NCBI GenBank assembly: GCA_009760855.2
Contig: WPIO01000030.1
Location: forward strand, 1,297,001 to 1,361,000
Direction: 5' to 3'
DNA length: 64,000 bases
Origin: Cristatella mucedo
Lineage: Eukaryota; Bryozoa; Phylactolaemata; Cristatellidae
The notes under the pieces: model-generated
Seen by the model: only the letters and a program-made list of their open reading frames with translations
Database searches by the model: none
Told to the model about the DNA's origin: nothing
Translations under genes and position numbers: made by a program
In this document: one piece after another, positions 43,156-54,242 of the stretch
Layout: each line of letters opens with the position of its first letter
Position numbering within the stretch: the stretch's first letter is position 1

Positions 43156-45985
43156 GGAAGAATGAACACTTTGTTTTTTAAATCTTCAGTCAAGGCTATG
43201 GTACGAGACACGTGCCTGTTATCAGCGGCTAGTTCCATGCGGTCGTTTAAAGACATTTACTCCGACTTGCTAATGCGCATATCTGGTTTCCCAATATCCG
43301 GATTTTGCCGTCGTCACAGCAAGCCAGATGCTACGGATGCACAGCAGCGGCGTGTGCAGTGGTTTCCTTGGGGCTGCAAGCAGAGCGTGAAAGCATTCGT
43401 CATTCGTACAAGCACTAGTCCGTATCGACGGGCTGCAAATATCGGCGATGGACGCTGCGCCTGGCTGTGCGGCTAGGGATTCGTGATGAGGCTGCCTTGT
43501 GTGTACACGTACCAAATGTGTACGTGCCGGTGCGCCGATGGTAGCTGCGGGGCACTGCGCCGGCAGCACTGCACGGCTCGGGCGCTCGCGCCTTATCAGA
43601 ACGAGTCTGCGGCCACAGCGAAGTGCAGTCTGCTGAAGAGCCGCTGCTATAGACGCGCAGTGCGGCAGCCGCGTTAGGTAAGAACTAGGTTGTATGCGTA
43701 GAACTCACAGCTGTGCTAGTTTCAGCCGCTGCCCGACGAATACTGGCGATGCCAAAGCCTTGTATCGCGGCTAGCTACTTCTTGGCGCTGCGCCCGAGCA
43801 CGCACGTACTCCGCCAGTAGCAGAAACGCGGCAGCGGAGTGTCGAAGAGCGTCCATACCTTAACGTATCAAGTCCGCATCCATAACGCAGACGAGTCCAT
43901 TTGAAAGCAGCGGACGGTTACAGGCGTTCAGCAGCAGCCGCGACGTACACCGAAGGCTCCGTTGCCGGGAGCTGGAGCAAACCGGCTCCGACGCCAGTGC
44001 CGAGTCTGGAATCCCGACTAGCTGTCTATCTTATGGCGCCGAATTTTTATTGCAAGGCCTCGGCCATAGGTTATCGTATAATCGTGAAAAATAATCATCT
44101 GCCATAATCTGGCTAATTTATATTGACACCGCCATTTCACCTCGAAGGGTTATCGAAGGCGTCCGGCGCGGTACAGCTTGTAGCGAACCTCATTCGACGT
44201 CCAGAGCAGACCTAACTCAGTGGTACGAAGCCAAGAGTGCAGCCGAATGAATAATTACTTGAACTGAATTTTACAAGCCGCCTAGTTGTTGGTCATTTGA
44301 TAATCGGTTCCGAGTCACAATAATTCAGGAACCACGAATAATGTCTTGTTAGTCATATTCCGGTTGATGTATTACGCCGGCGTTTAATAACTACCACGCC
44401 AGAAGTAGTTTTATAAAAAACGTTCCAAATTCAAGGATTCTATAAATTAAAACATCATTGTAAATAGATGGCACTCTCTGGCCCGAGATTCATTTAAGAA
44501 TAGGGCAAATGAACACTTTTACCTAGTTTTATCTCAAGTTTCAAAGACTTACTAAAAACTAATCGTCCGTGTGTGTGCTCACCACTGCCAAAATTAATTT
44601 CTGTTACAAAGTGCAACATTTTGTTCACTGGAAGATAGCTATAAATTTATAGTAGACTGGATAGCAGCTAGCAGACGGTTTTCGTAGCATTAATTGTGTT
44701 TTACCAGGCATTATAATGAGGGCGATGGCCCGCAGTGGTGCACATATTGGATTAACCAACACGACTTGGGTTCATGTCGAATCTAAAAACTCTTGCATAT
44801 TTTTTGTCAGTTGTGCCTGTAGTACATATTTTTGTGTCAGAAGAGTTTACTAGACTTCTACAAGTCGTTCATTAGAACGTTAGCAGCCACTAGAATTAGA
44901 TTGCACATGTAGATTGTGTAGTAAAATTCTACTCAGCGGTCAAATCTGTGGCTTTCCTGCTTTCAGCGATAATTGGAGTAACAAGATTAACGATGGCGCC
45001 ACATTAAACTGGTAGCAAAAATAAAGTGATTCTGGATTGACCCGCTGCAGCTATATGTAAACAGAAATTGTGAGTCACGCTTTTTCGCCCACTAAGAGCC
45101 CAGGTGACACTCCGCTCAAATTAGCGTGGCGCGATTTAATTAACTCAACACGACTTGGGTTAATAGCAGTCTCTTCAGATAGTATGACTGCATGCCACTA
45201 TCAAATACAGCTAGAAACTCAAAATTTTCCGGAACGAATGCGTGCAGCAGCTTTGAACTGCCGGTCTCTCTCAGAAACGCACAGTAAATAGGTAGTCGGT
45301 GCTAGTTTGTGCAGCCACGTGACCGATGTCAATAGAGTGGACCTGTCGAAGCGCGGAAAACGAATTGATTTGTCAAAGCGGCTCCGATGCAAGCATGCTG
45401 CAAGCATTCTGTCTGCGATAGAACGCAACTGATGTGAATTTGGCGCTTCCGCCGAAAATAAGCCCAAGCGTCCACAAACTGAAATAATGGACTGTTTTCA
45501 CTACCCGCATTCTCTAATGGATAGGCAATCATCCGACAAGTAAATAATCGCGCTAGAACAAGACCAGCTGCTCCACTCGAGAGCATATAAGCCTCCATCT
45601 AACTCATCCACAAATTATTATAGCTTACACAATGCCGAAGCGCAAATATCACGGTAGTAGAGGTTCCTGTTGATCAAAGTACAAGTGCCGCTATAAACTC
45701 TCGTGGCTGTCACAAACCAACTCCATCGATCAAGAGTGTCTATGCCGCTAGATTTTCAGCACTGCTCCATACTGTGTGATTAGTCGTGCGCGGATACGAG
45801 CGCTCAAGCGATACAGTGGCGCTCATAACCGGCTCCTAGCTCTCTTGCTGCGCGCGTCGCTGACACCCGCACTGGGATGGCAGCAAACGTTATCAGACTC
45901 AACGACGAAACAAGTAGCCTACTAATTACGGGTAGACCAAGTGTTACTTAAAAACCGGAAAGCCTAGCTCTCCAAATCTTCTGTA
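43156..45985. other. 2.8 kb without a firm gene
   Basis: 43290-44050 is GC-rich. A 64-codon ATG frame (43486-43677) is Cys-rich (CTCRCADGSC) and ends in TAG directly followed by GTAAGA, a strong donor, but has no signal peptide or known pattern. The phrase AACACGACTTGGGTT recurs at 44757 and 45147; around 44740 a tRNA-like order of A- and B-box sequences is weakly visible. Nothing else could be supported. Confidence 0.3.
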
Positions 45986-45989
45986 CCAG

Positions 45990-46760
45990 CTTACCTTGTA
46001 TGGCCTCTGCCAAATAAAAGATGCCACGTTACGCGTTCGCTTATCACTAATCACTTGCTGCCTACAAAGCTGCCTGTCGAATTCAAGACTCTGTGAGTCA
46101 CTAATAGGCACATCTTCTCCTCTCCGCCGCCCCGGCCTCATTGTCCGAACAAGCTCTGCATCAGGCCTCCGGTCGCATCTCGCGCTCTTCTGACTCAGGT
46201 CGACTCGCGGTGCCCCTATCCAGCTTCAAATCCCGCGGAGACCGTGCGTTCGGCGGCTACGATTCCAAAGCCTGGAAATATCGACCGACTGGCATCGCGT
46301 CATTTCCTGCGTCGACGAAGCCACCAAGCAGCCAACAATCCATGTCTGAGAGTTAATCCTGCTCTGTGTGTACGTGTGCATTGCCGCGAACCACGGAGCC
46401 GCGAGAACCTAGCACATCGTAACAAAGAAAGAAGCTGCCTGCGCTTCTGTACAGCACCCCAGTAGACTGGTATGCTGTCCAGTGTGACGTGAGTGCTTAC
46501 GTGAGCGCAATTTAGTAAATGTATCACTGACCTAATGGTCCCGCGGAACAGCGGCCGCTAGTGTCACCTTGGGTGCTTGTGCACGCTCGGCTAGGCGCCA
46601 TGCTTGGGTACGATTGCGTGCTTGCTTAGGCAGGACTACGTGCCTCTCACTAACCGTTGATCGCTGCTTGCCTTGCAGCGAGTCGTATAACTCCTGAAGA
46701 GAAATTCAGTTCTCTTCAGGTGCTATCGCAAAAAGCCTTATTATTAGCAATATTGTTAAC
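45990..46760 (+). mobile_element. F3-type LINE 3' copy, GC-rich
   Basis: Plus-strand coding remnant with LPVEFKTL (46070), then SRGDRAFGGYDSKAWKYRP (about 46230-46285), equal to the [17 protein letters not shown] segment of F1. It ends in a stem-loop tail, CCTGAAGAGAA...TTCTCTTCAGG (46692-46720). Confidence 0.6.
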
Positions 46761-46854
46761 AGTCATGCATTGCGTTGCTCTCCTCCTCATCCTCCTCGCG
46801 TCGACGGCTGTGAAGAACGGGGAGCGACATGCAAACTAGCACTCGGTGACATGA

Positions 46855-47380
46855 ATTCGACTACAAGGTTCTGTCACTCACTTCTAGGTTCCTTCATTCT
46901 TTGGCTCCAGCTAGTCTATCAGATCTAATCCCCCAGTGGTTAAAGCATCGCACCATTCGCTATTCGGAATCTAATCGCTTACATGTACCTCGTACGAACC
47001 TCAAATACTTTGGAGACCATGCCTTTAGTTAGTATGCTCCTAAAGCCTGGAACTTCCTCCCGACCTGCGTCACGAAATCTCCGGACTTGTCCACATTTAA
47101 AAAGAAACTGAAAACGCATCTATTTGTCACACCATTTAGTGAGTCCCTGTGGCTCGTCCTCTATGTGCTAATGCGTGCTGACATTCTGCTTGGTACCACC
47201 AACCATGTTTACATGCTGACCCCGTGCATGTCACCCCTAGCCATACTGAGCTTGTTGTAATTAAGCACGCTACCACTAACCATTCGATCGTGCTTCCTTT
47301 GCAGCAAATTTAAAGTGCCTAGAAATATATTGAGTTCTCTGGTTGCGCTACGTAAAATGTATTATCATTATTATATCTGT
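46855..47380 (+). mobile_element. F1 LINE 3' copy
   Basis: Plus orientation, from the SLTF-x-SLHSLAPAYL region (46870) through the KAWN segment (near 47045), the 3' untranslated region and stem-loop tail (47315-47350), ending in ATTATCATTATTAT at 47362-47377. Confidence 0.85.
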
Positions 47381-47943
47381 GTTTTCGCTATCTAGCAGGT
47401 GTACACAAGTTGATGCCGAAGGTACCAACTCGACAAGCCGAGCTGCTTCTATACTGGTTTTGTGCGAATGCTCGACATGGAGGATTGAATACGCCCTTAA
47501 AGCATTGCCAGCGGCTCGAAGCCTAGTGGCGTGCTGTGCTTTTCAGAGACGTGTGACATTCGTGAGTCTCAGCGCTTAGCTAGCGTCATTGGTATAGCCG
47601 ACATTCCCACGAATCAGTGCGAGCGCGTTTTTAATTAATTCGCTACCGCCGGCGGCGGCCGGCAGCTTGGCGAGGGTCTGCGTAGAGTTCGGGGCCAGGA
47701 ATATATTAGAAAAGACGCCTGGCTAGGTCTAGCAAAGGCTTTTCAATGCCACTGCGTAGTGAAGGCGTCTGCCATGTGCATGCACGGTAGCGTTGTTTTG
47801 TGTCTTTGTTCGCATGACTAATGAGCAAAGCGCAGTAGCCGGTTGGTCATGCCGAAGCCACGCCGTGGCAACGTACTTCTGTGAGAAATATTTACCAGAC
47901 TCCGATTCCAAGCGGCCTTAGATCTCTGCTCCGCAGTCCGATC
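47381..47943. other. Upstream region of the Gly-X-Ser repeat protein gene
   Basis: No gene seen. It lies directly upstream of a TATA box and would hold distal regulatory sequence. A CGCCGGCGGCGGCCGG block lies at 47647-47662. Confidence 0.3.
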
Positions 47944-47982
47944 TATAAAAGGAGTCGACCGGGCGGCGACGGGCACGTTCAG
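47943..47982 (+). promoter_or_regulatory. TATA promoter and initiator of the Gly-X-Ser repeat protein gene
   Basis: CTATAAAAGG at 47943-47952 and an initiator-like GTTCAGA at 47977-47983, 37 bases from the first T to the A. A clean donor CAG|GTATGT follows at 48000-48008, so a first noncoding exon of roughly 20-30 bases is implied. A TATA box suggests strong, tissue-restricted expression, as is common for secreted structural proteins. Confidence 0.5.
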
Positions 47983-48002
47983 ACGGGGCCGTTCGCTTAC
48001 AG

Positions 48003-48566
48003 GTATGTAGCTCCGGGTTTCGCGTGAACGCACTAGCAGCAGCTTTAGCGGTTAGTTGCAGCCGCGCAACGGTGGCAATAGCAGTGGCAACAGTTGCGGC
48101 GGCAGCAAGAAAGTTCCGTATTGACCCCATCAGGTGGGGCATTGCTCCCTAGCACGCCGGCTGAACATGTATCAGGTGTCACGCCTTCACCGGGTTTCCG
48201 ACGAGCGTTTACATGCTTGGTTAACAGCGTAGCGTGATCGCTGCGTCTAGTCAGATGACCTGGCGACCAGCCCGACTTCAGGTATCAGGTTGTAGCCGAG
48301 TACACATTGGGTTCTCTCGCTGCAGTGCCGCTGCAGCTTTGGGTTTTGCTGCCCGAGTGTCTATTTTAAAATGGCTGGCTGCTACCGGTTCTAGCCAAGC
48401 AAAGAGAAATAGTGTTATGACGCCAAAAATAAATGAGATTCCAATGGCAGGCGTACGGCATCCATCATGATCCGGTCGATCGAGTGGCAATAATGTCCTA
48501 AAAATTTAGAGACAATTCCTGCGCAGTCCTAGTGACGCTTGCAACTCTGAGTCTTTCGCGTTTTAG
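48003..48566 (+). other. First intron (5' UTR intron) of the Gly-X-Ser repeat protein gene
   Basis: Starts GTATGT directly after CAG at 48000-48002 and ends in a pyrimidine-rich GTCTTTCGCGTTTTAG at 48551-48566, six bases before the ATG. The frames inside it have no independent support. Confidence 0.5.
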
Positions 48567-49676
48567 CAAGAGATGAAGTACGCAGCGATCATTGTCATGG
48601 TCGTGGCACTCTGCGTAGTGGGGAGCGTCGAGGCAGCAAGTAAGTGTCCGCGAAGAGCCTCGGAGTGTCCGCGCCGAGCCTCGGGGTGCCTGGCCTCAGC
48701 CTGCCTACTGAGGCCGGCCAGTTGAGCCGTCGCGCAATAAGAGTCAGCTATAGTGCGGTCGCAACCGTTTGCCTTATTCGCTATATTACACCAACGGTTA
48801 ATAACTATATTGGTCGTTTTAGAGAAAAAGAAACAGAATAAATCACCACAGACAACACAGCCACCTAAAACTACAACTAAACCGGTTACGGCTAGCGGCG
48901 GAAGCAGCTCGGGCGTCGGCGGCAGTTCAGGAGTTGGCAAGGGCACAGGAGTTAGCGGCAGCTCTGGCGTTTCTGGCGTCAGTGGTGCCAGCGGTTCCGT
49001 CAACGGAGCTAGTGGCGTCAGTGGAGCTAGCAGCGCAAGTGGAGCCAGCGGAGTTTCTAAAGCCAGCGGCGTCTCGGCAGCGAGCGGCATTAGCGGCGTT
49101 TCTGGCGTCAGCGGTGTCAGTGGAGCTAGCACCGCAAGTGGAGCCAGTGGAGTTTCTAAAGTCAGCGGCGTCTCTGCAGCCAGTGGCGTTATCGGTGTCT
49201 CAGGTGTCAGCGGCGTCAGCGGTGTCAGCGGTTCCGTCAACGGAGCTAACGGCGTCGGTGGAGCTAGCAGCGCAAGTGGAGCCAGCGGAGTTTCTAAAGT
49301 CAGCGGCGTCTCTGGAACCAGCGGCGTCAGTGGTGTTTCTGGTGTCAGCGGCGTCAGCGGTGCCGTCAACGGTGCTAGCGGCGTCAGCGGAGCTAGCAGC
49401 GCAAGTGGAGCCAGCGGCGTTTCTAAAGCCAGTGGCGTCTCGGCAGCCAGTGGCGTGAGCGGAGTCGGCTACTCGGCCGGCGCCAGTGGTGTTTCTGGTG
49501 TCAGCGGTGCCAGCGGTGGCAGTTTAGGTGGCTCCGGCGTCGGCTCTGGTGTCGTAGGAGGCTCAGGCGTAGTCGGCAGCTCAGGAGTCGGCGTCGGTTC
49601 AGGAGTCAGCGGCAGTTCAGGAGTCGGTACCGGAAGCGTTGCCGGCCGTCGGCGTCGGTACTTGGGCCGGAAATAA
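48567..49676 (+). CDS. Secreted Gly-X-Ser repeat protein (silk/mucin-like), two coding exons
   Basis: Model: noncoding exon about 47981-48002; intron 48003-48566 (GTATGT...CGCGTTTTAG); signal exon 48567-48639 with ATG at 48573; intron 48640-48822 (GTAAGT...CGTTTTAG, 183 bp); exon 48823-49676 with stop. The 306-residue product has a signal peptide (1-22, MKYAAIIVMVVALCVVGSVEAA without its last two), a lysine cluster KKKKQNK (23-29), a Thr/Pro/Gln linker (30-45), about 250 residues in which Gly returns every third position (GVS, GAS, GIS triplets), and a basic end RRRRYLGRK. A longer unit containing ASSASGASGVSK is repeated four times at spacings of 33, 46 and 43 residues. No mature cysteine. 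It is probably an extracellular adhesive, silk or matrix protein; no family is claimed. Splice sites, frame and promoter agree well. Confidence 0.75.
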
Positions 49677-49679
49677 TAA

Positions 49680-50276
49680 CGGATTGTGTAAGGCCTACTT
49701 AGCGGCGGGGTCGTAGTACGCTGAGCCGTTACTTCTTTGAGGTGCGAACCTCCTGCATAAGACGACCTCGGGAGCACAGAAAATCGCGGCAGAATTTTCA
49801 GCTAATCACTCTCTCTCAACTTACCAATGCGAATACGTGCTGTTGAAATAATAATTTCTCTTATGGCAAATATTATTTATTTAAGCCGTGCTGCAGAGTG
49901 TCACTTCTGGACTTAGTAGTCACCTAGGAGGTCGGACTTGTTATTGCACCGAGAATGAATGTGGTAATTATGCAGCGGCAGTGTAAAACTTAAGTGAGAG
50001 AAGCGAGGGTCTGCTCTGGTCGGCGCAATTAGACATTTTACTTTAATAGCTATGCAACATCTCTCTCGTTACCTGTCAAAAATAGCTTGCTGCTACAAGA
50101 AAAATACCGAAGACCAAAATTTGTGTAAATCTAGAGTGGCCACTTCTAACGCCTTATAAGGACAGAAGCAGATGAAGTTTCTCCGGTACCTAATAATGAC
50201 TGCAAGCGGCTTACGATTGACCACCCAAGCAGATAGTTTTTTCTGATTTTGCCAGTAGGGTCGCAGTAAGAAAATT
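49680..50276. other. 3' flank of the Gly-X-Ser gene, no gene recognised
   Basis: No canonical AATAAA is close to the stop; AATAAT occurs at 49847. A 24-codon signal-like frame begins MKFLRYLIMTASG at 50172 and ends in a stop, with no donor of quality. Nothing else. Confidence 0.3.
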
Positions 50277-50480
50277 TTCCAGCACCCTACGATAACTGAA
50301 TCTTTTTCAGGTGCGTCGCATATGCTGCTAAAGAAGCATTCGGACGGTCAGTCAGAAAGTTCTACGTGTCCGCACGTATAAAATCACGAACGACAGTTAA
50401 GCGGACAATTTTGATGGCAAATGTTGCACGGAACCCTGGGAGTTAAGCTTTTTTTAATATCATCCTTCAAGAGGCCCAGC
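50277..50480 (-). mobile_element. Degenerate F1-type LINE tail
   Basis: AGCACCCTACGATAACTGAA through TTTTTCAGGTGCGTCGCATATGCTGC matches the order of the F1 stem-loop tail in minus orientation with many changes. 3' untranslated matches fade after 50480. Confidence 0.5.
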
Positions 50481-50849
50481 TATTTTGTGACATAAAAACA
50501 CCGGGCGTACGCAAGCCGGGACCCGGTCTACGTGCAAACGTCTTCTCACAGTGGAAGCCAAGATTCGATAATGGCTGCCTTGGCCGGGGTCTGAAGCCAC
50601 ACGAACTTGTTGCTTTACAAAGCGGCGTAGCTAGCACCTCGCGCTTGCGGTTCCTATGCGGTTTCATTAGCTCTGGGTCCAAAAGCGCTGTTTGTGTTTT
50701 CATGCAGCGAAAAAGCTGTGGAATTGAGCTGAGGACGAACACTATAAGCGTGGATAAGATGTACTCAAGAATCCGCTCTCGTTCAACCAGAGTATTTTAT
50801 CTTCCGTACAGGTAACCGCAAATTGCTTTCGGGATGAGGGTTCAAAGAC

Positions 50850-51720
50850 TATATGAACCTCCGTCTGTAACGCCAAAAAGCTACAAAGACTAAGTGGGTG
50901 TTACGCAGGAGAGTTTTGTATAGCGCACTCACAGCCTTAGTTGATTTCGGTACGCATTCGGTAGCCAAAAGACTTCGTCTCACGCAACGAAGAGAAAGTG
51001 GGAAGCATAGCCGAGTCAGGAGAGCAGTTGAGATAGTGAGTAGCACGGAAGTAGCAACTCAGGACCGCTGAAAAGGATGTGCCATAGTCAGCAGCAGGAA
51101 AGTAGTTGTCGTTGCGTAAGGATTGTGGAAGCGAGTTCCACAGTCTAGGACATGCAGAGCTAAAGCTTCTGTCGCAACAGTCTTTAAGCGGAAGAATGGA
51201 ACAGCTAACTTATTTTTTATACGAGACCTGAGGGCACGAGGAAGCTGAAACTGGTGCAGCAGTTCAGCTAGATACGAAGATGCCAAGCCGTGGTGGGCTT
51301 GTGGGTCAGCGTAGGAACTTTCTCTGTATCCGTTGATCAACCGGCAGCCATCCTAGCTCTTTTAGCAAACGCAACACATGGTCAAATCTCTGGGATTTGC
51401 AAATTAGCCTTGCAGCGATATTTATAGCCAGCTGGAGTGGCCTAGTAGCTTTTTTTGGTAGCCCAGCCAAAAGGGAATTACATTAATCTAGCCGATACAG
51501 AACTAAGAAACTAGTTAAATTTTTTCCAAGCAACCGTGCAAGACAATTCTGAATCCAAGATAGTGATCTTACGTGATGGCTAGCTATGCACGCCGTCTTC
51601 CTAACGAAGCTTTCAAAATTTAGGAAGCTGTCAAAAACGACACCTTAATTCCAAGCCTGCAGCGACGGTTGCACAACAACAACCCTACGCTTAAACGGCA
51701 TTGCAAATGCTTGCTAATCT
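50850..51720 (-). mobile_element. F2 LINE copy
   Basis: The complement of the F2 terminus lies at 50862 (CCGTCTGTAACGCC). Minus-strand coding continues through AHHGLASSYLAELLHQFQLP (51270-51330) and beyond, without interruption past the point where the 11065-13740 copy is split, ending near 51720. Several frame changes. Confidence 0.85.
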
Positions 51721-52499
51721 AGGTATGACCTGAGCGAAACCTAGTAAACCGAGTTAAAACTGAGACGGCGCTTAATTCTCGGGTGAACAGGACGTAGTGG
51801 CTCTTCCTGTGGTCTAAACGATTAATCAGCCGATCTTCGTCACAGAAAGGTTGGGAGCGGGGGTCTCCGGCCTTTTATCCTATCACGTGACGGAAGGCAA
51901 GCTTCAGGAGCAGCTTCTACTCTTCGCCCTAGGTTTGAGATAATCTTCTCTTGAGTTACCTCTTAATTACTAACCCTCGGCCTCGTGCTGCCAAGACCAC
52001 GCCGGGCGAATTGCCGCGACGGCAAACGGGCTTTAAGCCGCCAGCCTTCAAAGCGAAGCAGAGCGGCTGAAGAAGTAAATGTATCAGCGAGCAAGACGGA
52101 GTGCGGCCGCTCGCGCTTGCAGTGGCCACCGCTGCGTCGCGATACCGCGCCCTCCGCAGACATCGTGAAGGAGCGACAGTGAAGAGCGCTCAAGTACGTC
52201 AACTTGTAGAGACGAATGCCATCGACGAACTAGGCGGAGACGAGGGCCCGGTAAGCGGTACTCGGATGCATGCCGTCTGCTTTCGCGGGTGCATAAGTGT
52301 GTGCTTGCGCACGCGCGTCCCGCCACCGAAGCCGGCGTCTCGAAGGGACGCCTGCAAGACCTGGCGATCTTGGACTCAAAGGCTAGAAGAACCTGCGCTA
52401 CACGCGCTCGGCCTGCAGTGTATGCGTAGTGGCACGGCTAGCAAGTGCGCAGAGGTGAAAACTACTTGACTGCCCGGGCTGCTAGTTAAGGAAGTCAAT
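51721..52499. other. Partly GC-rich spacer, no gene supported
   Basis: 51985-52460 is GC-rich with overlapping open frames on both strands. A donor-like CCG|GTAAGC at 52250 follows a plus-strand frame with an alanine-rich hydrophobic start (RPLALAVATAAS), but no ATG is in frame. I do not call a gene. Confidence 0.3.
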
Positions 52500-52990
52500 C
52501 TGAGCCCTCAAGTTCTCACGCTGACCCACAAGACCCGCCGCGGCTTGGCTCCTTCGTGCCTAGCTGAACTGCTGCACCAGTTTCAGCCTCTTCGCGCCCT
52601 CAGGTCCTGTGTGGAGAATAAATTAGCTGTTCCCTTCCTCCGCCTCAAGACCGTTGGCGACAGAAGCTTTAGCTCTGCAGGTCCTAGACTGTGGAACTCG
52701 CTTCCACAATTCTTACGCAATGACAACTACTCTTCTACTGCCGACTATGGCTCGTCCTTTTCAGCGGTCCTGAGCTGCTACTTCCATGCTACTCACTACC
52801 TCAACTGCTCTCCTGACTCTGCTATGCTACCCACTTTCTCTTTGTAGCGTGAGACGAAGTCTGTTGGCCACCGAATGCGTACCGAAAGCATCTAAGGCTG
52901 CGAATTCGCTATACAAAACTCTCATACGTAACACCCACATAGTCTTTGCATTTGTGTGGAGTTACAGATGGAGATACATTACATTACATC
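52500..52990 (+). mobile_element. F2 LINE 3' copy
   Basis: Plus orientation. A 100-codon frame (52545-52847) without a stop in the C-terminal region ([34 protein letters not shown]). Ends GGAGTTACAGATGGAGATAC and ATTAC repeats at 52976-52990. The 170-bp repeat begins directly after. Confidence 0.9.
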
Positions 52991-53897
52991 ACCTGGGATT
53001 CGACAAATTACGCAATCCAATGCATGCCACACATTCTAATTAGACTAAACTCAACGGGATATTGGCGCTACCGAGCTCAAATCTTAGGCGGATATTTAAG
53101 TATATCTTCGATTTTATCTATCCATCAAATTTTCCGTCATTGTGCGCACGCGCACTCATGCAGATGAGCTGCAACGACGGAGGCATGTACAGCAATCCGC
53201 CGCAACCCATCAAAAATCCACGTTAGTTCACCTCAAATCCAGCAAAAATCAGTTGCGCAAAGGTCTAAGCAGTTTGTAATATAAAACTACGAAACATGTA
53301 AATTTACCCACACAATTCTGCGCGATTTCTCTCACGCGTTCTCACGAAGTGTACTTGCAGCGGCACGGGCCAATATCGCAACCAACTGCATTCCAGCGCA
53401 CAACGAAAGAAATCGTTTGCGGAAACTTTTTTTTTGATTGAATCTGACAGTACACTCCGCAAACGTTTTATTCATAAAATTTGAAATGCATTTGCATGCT
53501 CGTTCTCGCGCAATGTGCTGCAATCGATTGCAATAGCCCGGGTCAATAATGCAATCCTCTCCAATCCACGGCATCTACCGCAAAACAACTAGAAACGAAT
53601 TGCACCGCGCATCAGTTTTTATTCCATGCTAAAGCGCACTGCGCTGTGTGCACATCCACTTAAAAGAAAACAAGTGTCAATCCGTGGAAACTCTGGAAAT
53701 GCACGGCAACCGTCCGAAATGACCTGGGGTAATACGGCAGCCCACTCTAACTCTAATCCAGTACAAATCATCCTCAAATCGACAAAGCAAAGCTCTAATT
53801 AACATTGCATGTCAGACTAGACGCAGTTCAAAGTGTATCCAAAATTGGTCACTCCATTGTGCGTGCGCGTTCTCATGCAATGCACTGCACTAGAAAA

Positions 53898-54033
53898 ATG
53901 TAATTCATTTGAATAGCGTCCTAAGAGGACTTAATCTCTATATAGGCGCTTCACATATGCTACGGGACTCAAGCTAAAAACCTCGGCCAGACCTTCAGGG
54001 CGAGCACCTTAACCACTAGACCAAAGCAATGGA
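53898..54033 (-). mobile_element. tRNA-headed SINE with F1 LINE tail, inside the 170-bp repeat
   Basis: On the minus strand: box A TGGTCTAGTGG, box B-like GCTTGAGTCCC, then GAAGCGCCTATATAGAGATT and an AAATGAATTACA end. The flanks CAATGCACTGCAC and CAATGGACTGCAC look like a target-site duplication of about 13 bases with one mismatch. Confidence 0.8.
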
Positions 54034-54242
54034 CTGCACCTGCCGGATCACCTACAGCAATCCTCCGCAATGAGCAGCAAGCCGCCGCAATCCGCCGCAA
54101 AGCGACCGGAAACGCATGCACTCGAAGCACTAATTATGATTGTACGCTGCTCTACTCGTCAGTTATTTATACTCGCACAATTTTACCACAATTGCCACTA
54201 AAATTCTACAGCAATGCACTGCAATCAACTGTAATTTCCCGG

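Noticed and set aside
48563-49369. Minus-strand 268-codon frame rich in Leu-Thr-Pro
   Set aside because: It is the antisense of the Gly-X-Ser repeat gene; the plus strand has signal peptide, splice sites and promoter.
48934-49458. Second plus-strand frame of 174 codons (Ala/Glu/Val-rich) inside the repeat gene
   Set aside because: Period-three repetition keeps the shifted frame open; it lacks a signal peptide and does not join the upstream exon in frame.
52101-52469. 122-codon frame with an alanine-rich start and a donor-like GTAAGC at 52250
   Set aside because: It starts with GTG, no in-frame ATG exists after the upstream stop, and overlapping frames are also open.
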